Source: Pagrus major
Lineage: Eukaryota; Chordata; Actinopteri; Spariformes; Sparidae
DNA length: 64,000 nucleotides
Direction: 5' to 3'
Assembly (NCBI RefSeq): GCF_040436345.1
Contig: NC_133232.1
Location: 37,073,683-37,137,682 of the forward strand
The translations under genes and the position numbers were made by a program. The stretch's first letter is position 1; the number at the start of each line of letters is the position of its first letter. The notes beneath the pieces are model-generated. The model saw only the letters and a program-made list of their open reading frames with translations, searched no databases and was not told the origin of the DNA. Positions 54,244-64,000 of the stretch are shown in pieces.

Positions 54244-56423
54244 ACCTTTTTCTATCTATATTTTAATGTTGCTCTTGATTTGTGAATTTGTTTTTTCGCT
54301 TTTTAAGAAAATACTTGGAAAAGCGATGGTTGTTACGTGTTGTAAACACATGTGGGCACAGGCAGCTAGATCATTCTCAATTTCTGTGCACATCTTTATG
54401 TAATTTCATTGAAAGACTACTTTTATCCTTGATTAAAAAAAAAACCATAGTAAAACAAGAGCACCCTGTCTTGTCCTTTCAAAATAATGTCATACATTTT
54501 TTTCTTTTTTTTTGTAGGATTAAATGAGTTCAATCATATATTTTTAAGGCCAAAACAGGCAGAAGAGACAATATTACAGTATAAAACATCAAAAGGAATA
54601 ATATGTAGTAAAAAAACATCCTATGTATCATTTTGGGAGACGCTGACAATCGACATATTCAGCTGTTGAAGTATTCAGCTGTTGAAGTATGGGGATGTGT
54701 TGATCTGAAGATATCAGGTTAAGCACCAACACCCCGACCGTTCGGTCTCCTGGTGTCTCTACATGAACTCAAAAGCACTGAGAGAAGTCAGATTGCGGAG
54801 TTTTAAATCGTTCTGCCACATATTCTCATCTGAGTGTGCAGCCAGAGACTGCAGAGAAAACACTCTTCTGTGAAATATAATTTAAATTATCAGTCATTCA
54901 AAGCCCCTTTCTGTCTTTTCCAAATGTGTGTGCACAGTCCTGCTGAAGGTATTTGCTGGGAGATTAGCAGTTTGAGCATGCCGAGTATTGACACAGTCAT
55001 TTAACCAAAAGGAGTGTGATCTTTAGAAACTTTCGCCTGCATACCTTGGCTCTGACAGGCCTCTGAATCCACATTCACAGCGTGAAACCATTAAACACAT
55101 CACATGCTACTCTTGCAAAATCAAAGTCAAAGGGAAGCAGACTGTTGTTAGGAGTGTCAGATAACTAACAACAAGAAATATTTGGCAGATGACACTGAAG
55201 ATTTGTGCATTATGTTTGGCATCTATAACAGGATCATCATTCCTTTCCACTCCATTTCAAGGACGTACAAGTGATTCGTGCCCGAAAAAGTGCTTTGATC
55301 AAAGTTTATTTGGTGATCACACAGAGATCTTTTCGTAAGAGCGAGACACAACTTGCTCCACCTACAGCAGCTCCGACCGAGCCGCCGCAGGACACGGTGT
55401 GATTCGAGAAAGGGGAAAGACTCTCATTTTTCCGGATGATTTCAGCTTCATCTCCTGCTGTAACATAATGCATCACCACAGCTGAAATCCATCAAGTTCA
55501 GACTCTCAGCAGGTTGCATTCTGGGCCATGTAGGAAATCCTATCATGGCAGATGACTGAGCAGTGTGGCTGCAGCAGAAAGTAAATTAGAGGGCAGTCAC
55601 AAAATAACTGCAGGAATGCAGAATGTAGAAGGAGGAAGGAGTTTTTCCTTCAAGCAAGATATTCGAAACACAGCTGCTGAAAATCATTTGGTTCTGCCAG
55701 GTGGTTTGAGACATGTGACGCAAAGCACTGCTTTAAGAGAAGATTCAGTAAAAACATTCAAATGCCAGAAAAACAGCTTTTTATTCTTAACTTAAAAGTT
55801 TAATTTGATTAAATAACATAAAGAACAACTGCAGTGTTGAAAATGGAGTCACATCGGGCACCAACGGTCCTTTTAAAAAGAATCAAACCACTAAAAAATG
55901 TTGTTGCTGGAAATGTTACAGCCACAGTTGTGGGCTGGGGGCCTCAGTAAATCAGTGTGTATACATACGTTTAAACACACTCCTGGGGTTAGGCTTACTG
56001 GAGTTGTTTTTGACACGTATATGAGAGATATTTGCTTCTGCGTTAAAAAAAAACATAAACCAGGTGAAGTAGAAATAGATGTATTTCTTTGTTTCGCCAC
56101 CCTTTAAAGTTAAATAGTTCAGTAAATGAAAATAAATGAAAGGTGTATAAAGGTGCCTGGTAGTCGAGGAGTTCAGAGCAGATAAAGAAACCTGCAGGCC
56201 GAGGCGACAGGCAGGAGAGACATTCGACACAAACAGCACTTTGCTCAGCGCTGACGCAGGTGACCAATAGCAGAATGATGATAGTCACACAACTGGGCTG
56301 CTAGACAGAGTGTCAAGGACAGAACCACAAGGACCCAGAGAGCCATTCCCAACCTCTCTTAGGTCTTCACAGAAGGGCGTTGTTGCACCCTGATTGGCTG
56401 TGAGCGGAGCTGCCCCCAGCTGC

Positions 56424-56612
56424 TCTGAATCATTGATTAGGAGGCAGCCTGCACACCTGCACAGGTGATCTGAATCATTGATTAGGAGGCAGCCTGCACA
56501 CCTGCACAGGTGATCTGAATCATTGATTAGGAGGCAGCCTGCACACCTGCACAGGTGATCTGAATCATTGATTAGGAGGCAGCCTGCACACCTGCACAGG
56601 TGATCTGAATCC
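56424..56612. repeat. Four tandem copies of a 45-bp unit
   Basis: Unit starts at 56424, 56469, 56514 and 56559, with a partial fifth at 56604. Each carries CACCTG and CAGGTG E-box hexamers (ACACCTGCACAGGTGATC). The copies are practically identical, so the expansion is recent. The reverse-strand frame repeats DHLCRCAGCLLINDS and is not a gene. Confidence 0.95.
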
Positions 56613-57410
56613 ACAGCAATCAATCCAAATCCAAAACTGGCAGCCAGCTAAAAAGATACCAAATACTGGGACTGCTACAAACGTCACATGTGCTGCAGTA
56701 AATAAATGTTGCTCACGTCACCCTGACCTCCAAACTACTGACATGGCTTCTTCAGGACTGACACCAACATCTGGAGCTGATATTCATCTGCAGTAAAAAT
56801 TTAAATCTTAGTGTCAAGATTTTAAGTATTTCAAGTACAATTTACTGCTTCTTTATTCTTCCTCTCCACTACTTTTATTTGATAAATTCAGTTACTAGTT
56901 ACTTTGCAGATTTATATAATTTTATAATTGTTTATATGTTTATTAATTGTGACATGTTACCAATCATATAGTTGTGGGCGGGACAGTTTGTGAGAGGATG
57001 TTGCATCAGAGCCAACGTAGCACATTTTTAAATCAGTTCAGATACAGATAATCAGAAAAATGCAGATCATCGACCCGATAATCGCTCTAATCCTAAAAAT
57101 GTATTAGTGTCATGTGTCGATCAATACAGTGTCAGTGACTCGCTTCAGCTGACACAGAAGCTCTTGTTATGAAAAGAGTTTTGTTCAGCTAAGCAGCTAG
57201 CTTTCTCAGGTTTAGCACTTCCTGCTGCTTTAAATCTTCATATTCAGCAGTTTTTATGGCCCGAGCCAATTCATCCGTGCTGGGTGGACTGACAGGTGGC
57301 CTGACTGACCATGGCTCCTGATTGGCTGAGAGATGTGGGCCTTGGTCAAACTGAGAGTAGGGAGGACCCGCCCCTCACTACTGACTGTAAGGAGATTTGG
57401 CACAGTGTAA

Positions 57411-57432
57411 GTGTGTGTGTGTGTGTGTGTGT
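57411..57432. repeat. (GT)n microsatellite
   Basis: Eleven GT units, intergenic. Confidence 0.9.
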
Positions 57433-60400
57433 ACAACCAGGCTTACATGCTTGAATGCCTTTGTTTGTGTGTGAATGAGCATTTTCTTTATAAAGAGCTT
57501 TGAGCTCGGTGGAGCCAAGATTAGAAAGAACTGAAGGGAATTAATGAGACGCCACAAATAAAACATTGTTAGCGTTAGACGAGACTGTGAAGTGTTCACG
57601 ACTCTTTAACAGACGTTTAACGGGGAGAAATCATCAGGCCGCATGTTGATAACAGAGAGGAGGGACGGTGAATCACAGCAGAGATTTTTGGTCACGATTG
57701 GAGTTTTTTAACCAAACTGAACTGTAGAAAGATGATTCAGCTTGGTTGTTTGTTACTTGTGAATGAAATGTGACACTGGAGGCTGGTTTACTGCTTCTTC
57801 CTGCAGTGGAAATGAACGTCCAGCTCAGAGCACAACTCATTCATGACGGTCACAACCTGCAGCCACTGGACACGAACGCTGAGACATCTTACTCATTATC
57901 AGCCACCAGTGTGCAGACAGATTAGTGTTTCTGTCTTATAGCACAGATGAGATCTCAGAACAGTTCATACAGTGTTTGTACAGTATTATATTTATTGTAG
58001 GCTAATGTGCATCTTGTAGCGCACGGCGTCTTTATACAGTTTGCTTGTCCAATTTAAGTTGTATTAACGTTCAGTAGGTTTCAATAAACACGTCATCAAC
58101 TGGACTCCTTCCTGATTAACTTTCTCATTAAACAATTACTGAACTGTGTCCAATCAGGCGTCAGCATTAAAACTGGAATGCTTGACTCAGCTCATTTAAG
58201 TTAGAGGACGGCTATCGACAGCCAGCAGCAGCAAATACTTCACTTTATTATAATAGACTAGTTGGTCTGTGGTCGTGCTGCTTGCAGCTTTTGAGAAAAG
58301 CTTGATCAAACCAAATTACACCTGACACTCTGCTTCCTTAGGTTCTGAGCAGAACTCCTGCCATGACATAGCTGCTCTGCAGATGTAGGAGAAGACTCGG
58401 GTCACGACAGTAAGAGGAGAAACCGGTCTGGGTCCATGACCGGTACAGAATGTGAGGGGTTTACTGATGCATTGTTAAACCTCCTGAACTGCTCACAGAC
58501 TCATCAGGCCTACCCTGATAATATCAAACATGCTTCATATTCACGATTTAAATTCTGGATCATTATATCAGTATAGTTCCTGAGTAGGACCACAACAACA
58601 ATGAGAGAGGCAACCTAGAGCAGCTGACGGTGCTGTCAAGCAACAGTACTCATTGTAGCCCTTGAGGCTAACATTAGCTAGCATACTACTGTTGACAGAA
58701 ACTTACAATCTCACCTCCAATAGAAAACCTGTGTCTACTGCGTCTCTCCTCTCATCCAGACTCGTTTAACCTTCTGCTTTAGTTATTTCTCACTGAAATG
58801 TGTACAGCAAGTTGTTTCACCACGCTTGCCTCCATTTTGTTTATGTCTGCTTCCCCATGAGATCACTGTGAGCCCAGCTTCAGTCTGCAGAGGCATGAAG
58901 CCAGAGAGCTGAAGCCACACCCCCGCTGCTGGACAGGAGGTGTGTTCGCTTTATTCAAAATGTATTAATATTGAATAAATGTCTCAATTGCACCAAATTC
59001 AAGAACGCTCTTCCTTTGATCCTCAGCAGCAAACCTGCCAAGTGTCAGCAGATCGACGAACGCTTCCTGAGATGTGTGAATAACAGACAGACAGCCAGAG
59101 ATCCTTTGTTTTAGACTTAGATAAATGTCACATACATAAATCAAAACTTTAACATTTTTCTTCAACATCCAAAGTTTTTTTTCTATTTTGTATCAATGTT
59201 GTTGGAAGTTTGTCTCATTTTTAAGAAATCAACATGTTTAATGTTTCTCTCCTTTTTTATACATTGTCTTTTATGCTATGCTAATTTTTGTCCTTTTTGT
59301 GGCTTTATACTAATATTTGATTCCCTCTGTGATTAGTTGTGAAAATGTGACACTGGATTTGTTAACAAACTCAGGTCTGTACAAACTTCACATTCTGTAT
59401 TCTTATCTTGAGCCACATAAAAACAGAATAATATAGGAGCGTCACTGCAATAAAAAGCTCAAAGGGAAATAACATTCTGGCTCCCTCCCTGCAGGCTATA
59501 ACTTCAGCCAATTTGCGAGTCATTTTGAAGTAATTTGGAGTGAATATGTGTCTGCAGAGAAGAGAGCTGAGCCTCTGAGGAATACATGCCAACACATGAA
59601 AACTAGAAGCTTCAGGTGGTTTTTGAAAACATAACACGTCGTCTGGCAGACAGAGACTTTATGAGCATGAGGAGAGGGCTCTGAACCACAGAGACGTCCA
59701 TAAATACTTACTCAGGTTTATTTTCTGACGTTTAATTGATTGTTTGGATACGTTTATGAAACCTAACTCAGATTTACAACCGTGAGAGAGCAGCCGGTAA
59801 ATAATCCTGTTGTTCTGGCTGGTGTGCTCACTGAAAGATCATCCTGTCCTCGCCGTCATCAGTGTGTTTCCTGCTGCGATCTCAGTGATGAAAATCAACA
59901 TCATATTTAATGTCTTCAACAACAGCGTCACTTTGATGGGCTCATATTTCAACCAACCCCCGGTGCTCGGACAAGAACTTCTCGAACTCAGAACTTTATT
60001 TTAAATTCTACTTTAACTTGAAGACGTAAAATGTGTCTGACTCACAGGGACATAAGATCCTCCACAAGATAATAAGACAGAAAAAGACACATAATACTGA
60101 AGTTAAACAGCGTTGAAAAGTGATATATTTCAAAGATTTAATGATTCCAGCAAGTTCATCTAAAATCTTATGAGCTGGAATGTAAATAACATCTAATAAA
60201 AGTTGAATATTTTGAGCTCTGAACTAATTTAAATCCAGTTTTTGAATACAGATTTTAAAATAACACAGCTTGTTATTGACTTAAGGATACCACATAAATA
60301 TAATATATAAATATTAATGATTTTTAAAGTTATAGCAAAGTTTCTCTGCTTTAAAGTAGCATTTATTTCTGTGGCGTTTATGTCTTGAGCCACTGAGAAT

Positions 60401-60688
60401 GAAAAACACAGAGACTTTGCTGCCACCCTGTGGAACAAGTCCAGCAGCATGAAGCCATTTCTCATCTATTAATCTGAGTTAACATCAGGCTCCTTCATGT
60501 CTTTACACCAGCCAGCAAATGTCTGATAGTGTCCATCTACTTATTGATCACTGAGAAACACATTGCAATTCAAGTCAGATCACTTGTAATTAATGAGAGC
60601 AGGAGTGCTGTCGACATGTAGAGTTTAATAATTCAGTTGCATTTAGCACACGCTCCAAACTACTGAACATGACTGAGGCAGAACGACG

Positions 60689-61731
60689 GTAACACTTTAT
60701 AATAAGGGCACATAAATATATTTAAGTAAAGCTTAACAAATGCATGACTCTTTCAATCGATGCATTAATCCAGGATGTATCAAAATTCCTGTTGCGTAAC
60801 CATTAGAAAATGAAGTTATTATGATTTTATGTGATTGTTAGTTTGCATGTAACCCTTCACTGATACAGAGCAGTCTCACAGTAAAGCAGAGGAACAATTC
60901 AGCAGCAGGGAAGATATGCAACCGAAGAAATTCATAGAACTATTGAGATATAAGTCAAACTGGTGGTCAGATGCAAACATTTAGACAATAAACATAAATG
61001 CAGTTATATAAATTAACTTTTATTTACCAGAAATCCAGCAAACTTGATGCATATCGATTATTGTATGAAGTAACTGTGAGTTAAAATTCCTTAAAGGAAC
61101 AGTTCACCCAAAAATTCAGTCATTATCTACTCAGCCTCACGCTGATGGAAAGTCAGGTGAAGTTTTGCAGTCTCTGAAGTAGATGGGGGTTTGGGTTTTT
61201 TACATGTTTTAAAATGTAAAAAAAATAACCTAAAAGAAATGGATGCATACAGCTCGTCCGTACAATCCAAGTGTCTAGAAGCCCAGAGATCCCAAAGTGA
61301 TTTGAAAAGATTGTTTACACCCTGACGTGTGGTCGAGTTCATGCACCCACTTCAGACTCGCTAAAACTTTTAGCTGAGCAGCTACAGGAAGAGTCTGGCT
61401 TCAAAAAGGGTGAAAATAGCATCAGTTTGGGATCTCTGGGCTTCCGTAGACTTGATTATGCTGGATGAGCATAATCATAATGAGATTGTGATGGATGTAT
61501 GGAGCCCTCTTATGATATTTTCAGCTGTTTAGGAGAATGCTCCAGAAATGTTTCATCTTTGGGTGAACATTCCCTTTAACTGATGATCGATCAGTCGCAA
61601 CTTGATCATTTGTTAATGGTGAGCAACAATAATTCATGATCCATCCTGTATTAAATCATCATGAGGTATCTATTAGTTCAGCTTTCATTATGTAATGATT
61701 TGTACCCTTTGAATAAAGTGTTAGTGAAACC
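60689..61731. mobile_element. Long inverted-repeat element with AACACTTTATAATAAGGG ends, interrupted by another
   Basis: The left end CGGTAACACTTTATAATAAG and the right end CCTTTGAATAAAGTGTTAGT are inverted copies. The match continues inward imperfectly (CAGGATGTATC on the left against GATCCATCCTG on the right). The element at 61091-61579 sits inside it; without that insertion it would be about 550 bp. Non-coding. Confidence 0.7.
61091..61579. mobile_element. Miniature transposon with TTAAAGGAACAGTTCACCCA ends (about 490 bp)
   Basis: The left end TTAAAGGAACAGTTCACCCA and the right end TTTGGGTGAACATTCCCTTT (ending TTAA) are inverted. Both ends carry TTAA, which may be the target duplication. 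Inside, CTAGAAGCCCAGAGATCCCA near 61276 has an imperfect inverse (TTTGGGATCTCTGGGCTTCC) near 61427. Non-coding; this end sequence is common in teleost repeats. Confidence 0.85.
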
Positions 61732-61776
61732 ATTTGTTAAAAAAACAAACAAATATTTAATTATGTCAAACACAGC

Positions 61777-61782
61777 TTTATT
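61777..61782 (-). terminator. Candidate poly(A) signal of the annexin gene
   Basis: AATAAA on the - strand, about 275 bases after the stop codon. Confidence 0.5.
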
Positions 61783-62055
61783 GTCTACATTACAGTCACC
61801 TGTGCTCAATGTGATGGAGCTGTTCTCTGTTCAAATTGTGACTAATATTAAACAAAAGCTAAACTACGTTTAAGTGGATACACTGTAACTGCTGTTCATG
61901 AAGAGGATATTATCAAAAAGTCAGAAATGAAAAGTGGATGATTCAGGCTAATTCAATCAATAGCAAGCTAAAGTCAGAAAGAATCAACAACACTGGATCA
62001 ATAATCTCATCTGGTGTGCAGCAGCAACATCTGAACAACACATCTGAGAGCAGCA

Positions 62056-62115
62056 TTAATCATTCCCACCACAGAGGTAGAGTAAAGCCTTCTGGTAGTC
62101 TCCAGTCGTGTCCTC
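62056..62115 (-). CDS. Annexin terminal exon
   Basis: Sixty bases from the acceptor TTTCTGCAG (62116-62121 on the + strand) to TAA at 62056-62058. It encodes [19 protein letters not shown] and stop. The D-T-(S/T)-G-D-Y motif is present in almost all annexin fourth repeats; here Ser is Thr. Confidence 0.9.
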   Translation of the reverse strand, partial: EDTTGDYQKALLYLCGGND

Positions 62116-63776
62116 CTGCAGAAACAACACACACATTATTATTTCATCAATCTTATACATTCAAAAGTTTGTTTTCTAGTAGAAAGTACTGAGTCAGTTT
62201 CCTCATTTCTTTTCCATATTTATTTCAAAATGGCAGATTTTTGGTATTGTTGCTCGTCATGCAGGCGGGCGGTTGAAGCTCCAGGTGGTTGGACGTCCTG
62301 CTCCTCCTCCCCACATGTTGACGTGCCTCACCTATAAGTGCAAGTCACGCACGGCAGTGACCGTAACCCTAACCCTAACCCACGGCACGAGATGCAACAA
62401 CATAAAAGACAAGAAGACGGGAACAGATGGAGAGGGAGAAACATCTGGACTCCCACTTGAGTGAAGACAGTGTGTACTTTTGCCACTTCTGGTAAGATTT
62501 AGTTGATTGGTTTAAATGGATTCAAAATACAAAGTGTTGACAATATATAAATCCATGATGAATGTGGGTACACTTACTTTGAAAGACAGCTGGCTGACTG
62601 AAAATGATTAGCTTTTATAGGCAATTAAGTATTATTAAAATTCATATTCATAAGAAAACAAGACAGACTGTATTTTCATCTACGCTTTTCCAATCTACTG
62701 ATTACCCAAAGTGCTTTACAACACATGCTACATTCAATCATCATACACACATTCACGCACTGATGGACACGTGTAGCTGTTGTTTATGAACAGCTGCAAA
62801 TACGTCACACAACAGAAGTATCTAATACTGGAAATGTAAATGGTGTATACATATATAAGTACACTGCTGGCAGGTAGTTGTGTAAAGAGCTGCTGGCTCC
62901 GATGTTTCCACCAGTGTTCTGCTTCACCTCCCGAGCCTCGTCATGAACACGACGAAATCACAGCAGGAAAAGCAACGTTGGAAGTTATAACATAAATGAT
63001 GGCTTGGGCACATTTCCAATAGCCAGTAAGCCACAACTGTGACACGTGTGTGATCGACAAGTCGAATTATCAGCGGTGAGAACGCTCTATGAACACGAAA
63101 CGTGATATAAAATGTCACATGGAAAAATACCGCCATGAAATATGAATACTGTTGAAAAAGGGAGCATTTTGAGATAATAATTGCTATAATTAAATATAAA
63201 TGAACTCTGTAAGAAAATATATATTGGATCATTTACACATTTCACTGCATTTCTTCAAAGGTTATTTCGTAATGACTTATTTATCTATTCAATATCAGCC
63301 ATGTGGGGTTTTACTGGAGGGTGGCAATAACTCTGCCTGAACATCTGGCCCAGGAGAATACAGTAATTCACTTCGACTCGTGAAAAGAAGGGGAGCCATC
63401 TCATCAGGCTGAACAAGGCATTTAGAGTAAATCACTAATCTGCACCCCATCAGTGCGCCGACATGAATGGTGTATAAGCAGCACAACCACGGTACACCCA
63501 GCTGGTGCTTTGAAGCATGCAGAGGAGCAGACGAGTATGTTGAGGACATCAGCAGGAAAACAGTGAAGAGAATTACATTATCTGTCTTCTGAAGGATTAG
63601 ACTATCTGGTACATATTGATTCATATTGAAACACAGTGAGCACTGATCAGTACCTGGATGGTGCTGTAAAGAGACGCTCCATACATCTTCTTGAAGCTGG
63701 CTCTGATGTCCAACATGTCCACCTCGCTCCTCGACACCATGATCCTCATCAGGGTGTTGTCATCAGTTCCAGCGCG
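62056..63776 (-). CDS. Annexin (A5-like), last two coding exons; gene runs off the right edge
   Basis: Annexins are cytosolic proteins of four 70-residue repeats that bind acidic phospholipid membranes when calcium is present. The two exons here give about 60 residues of repeat 4, ending the protein. The split point (…STIQ joined to EDTTGDYQ) and the 123-base penultimate exon fit the annexin gene structure. The ending [14 protein letters not shown] resembles annexin A5 (KKALLLLCGEDD); A4 and A3 are the next best alternatives. The gene is transcribed towards fgfbp1, so the two are convergent. Confidence 0.85.
62364..62381 (-). repeat. Three telomere-type repeats
   Basis: TAACCCTAACCCTAACCC, that is (TTAGGG)3 on the other strand, in the annexin intron. 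Too short to tell from chance or a healed break. Confidence 0.7.
63654..63776 (-). CDS. Annexin penultimate exon (repeat 4)
   Basis: A 123-base, phase 0 to phase 0 exon between acceptor GTTCCTCAG and donor GTACTG. It encodes [20 protein letters not shown] and [24 protein letters not shown] and the acidic E-V-D cap are annexin repeat hallmarks. The first Gly of the usual G-x-G-T-D loop is Arg here. Confidence 0.92.
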
Positions 63777-64000
63777 CTGAGGAACATAATGAACAGCTGG
63801 AGTTGCTGCAGGTGGACTCTTTAAATTCCTAACAGTACAGTTAATTGACTTCAGAAAGAGAAGCTGCTACTTTAACATTTTTAAAAACACTTTGTTTTCA
63901 GAAGGTACAAATTTAGATTTGTAAATGTATTTTTCCTACCGTTCCAAGCTGGTTTCATTTGTATATGATATGAAAATCAATTAGTCTTTAAAGTCTTCAA
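63777..64000 (-). other. Annexin intron at the right edge
   Basis: AT-rich, no further exon seen before the end of the window. Confidence 0.75.

Larger units (their letters stand above)
54250..61776. other. Intergenic DNA between fgfbp1 and the annexin gene
   Basis: No gene was recognised. It holds a duplicated 16-mer (ATTCAGCTGTTGAAGT, 54658-54689), a 45-bp tandem repeat (56424-56612), a (GT)n run (57411-57432), GC-richer patches near 55360-55410 and 57250-57380, and nested miniature transposons (60689-61731). A possible reverse-strand 3' end with a poly(A) signal lies near 55305. Confidence 0.7.

Noticed and set aside
56285..56623. 112-aa reverse-strand protein with DHLCRCAGCLLINDS repeats, cysteine-rich
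   Set aside because: Follows exactly from a 45-bp tandem repeat; no codon bias or signal peptide.
62364..62381. Interstitial telomere
   Set aside because: Only three units; too short for more than a remark.

Overview
The window looks like teleost (ray-finned fish) genomic DNA. It holds intron-rich vertebrate genes with GT-AG (and two GC-AG) introns, fish-type miniature transposons, many microsatellites and two GC-poor gene deserts. The species cannot be named from the sequence alone.

Layout: (1) Positions 1-13655 contain no exon I can recognise. They are most simply a long intron or upstream part of the prominin gene, with scattered repeats. (2) Positions 13656-42939 carry about 22 exons, on the + strand, of a prominin-1 (CD133) gene. 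The 5' part (signal peptide, first membrane span, cysteine-rich loop and most of the second span) is missing. The remaining exons encode the end of span 2, both large extracellular loops, spans 3, 4 and 5, and the cytoplasmic tail. Reading frame and splice phase agree across every junction. The tail is built from small phase-2/phase-2 exons, with further candidate microexons and alternative ends. (3) Positions 49253-49888 and 53451-54083 are two secreted FGF-binding proteins in tandem on the same strand, fgfbp2 then fgfbp1. As I recall the human 4p15.32 region, it has the same order and relative transcription direction (PROM1, FGFBP2, FGFBP1), so this looks like an ancient syntenic block. (4) Positions 62056-63776 are the last two coding exons, on the - strand, of an annexin, most like annexin A5. 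The rest of that gene lies to the right of the window.

The non-coding DNA is rich in repeats. The notable ones are: a 3-kb tandem pair of a repeat inside a prom1 intron that carries ten CTCF-like motifs all in one orientation; a 1-kb minisatellite with 16-bp units, with an oppositely oriented short stretch beside it; several miniature inverted-repeat transposons, three of them interrupted by another element; long (GA)n, (TC)n and (TG)n tracts; and a GCTAGC/CAGCTG-rich stretch bounded by two perfect CRE palindromes.

I found no operon, CRISPR array, tRNA, rRNA or clearly new biological system. The points most worth a second look are the CTCF-like array, the two adjacent GC-AG introns, the modular prominin tail exons and the nested transposons.
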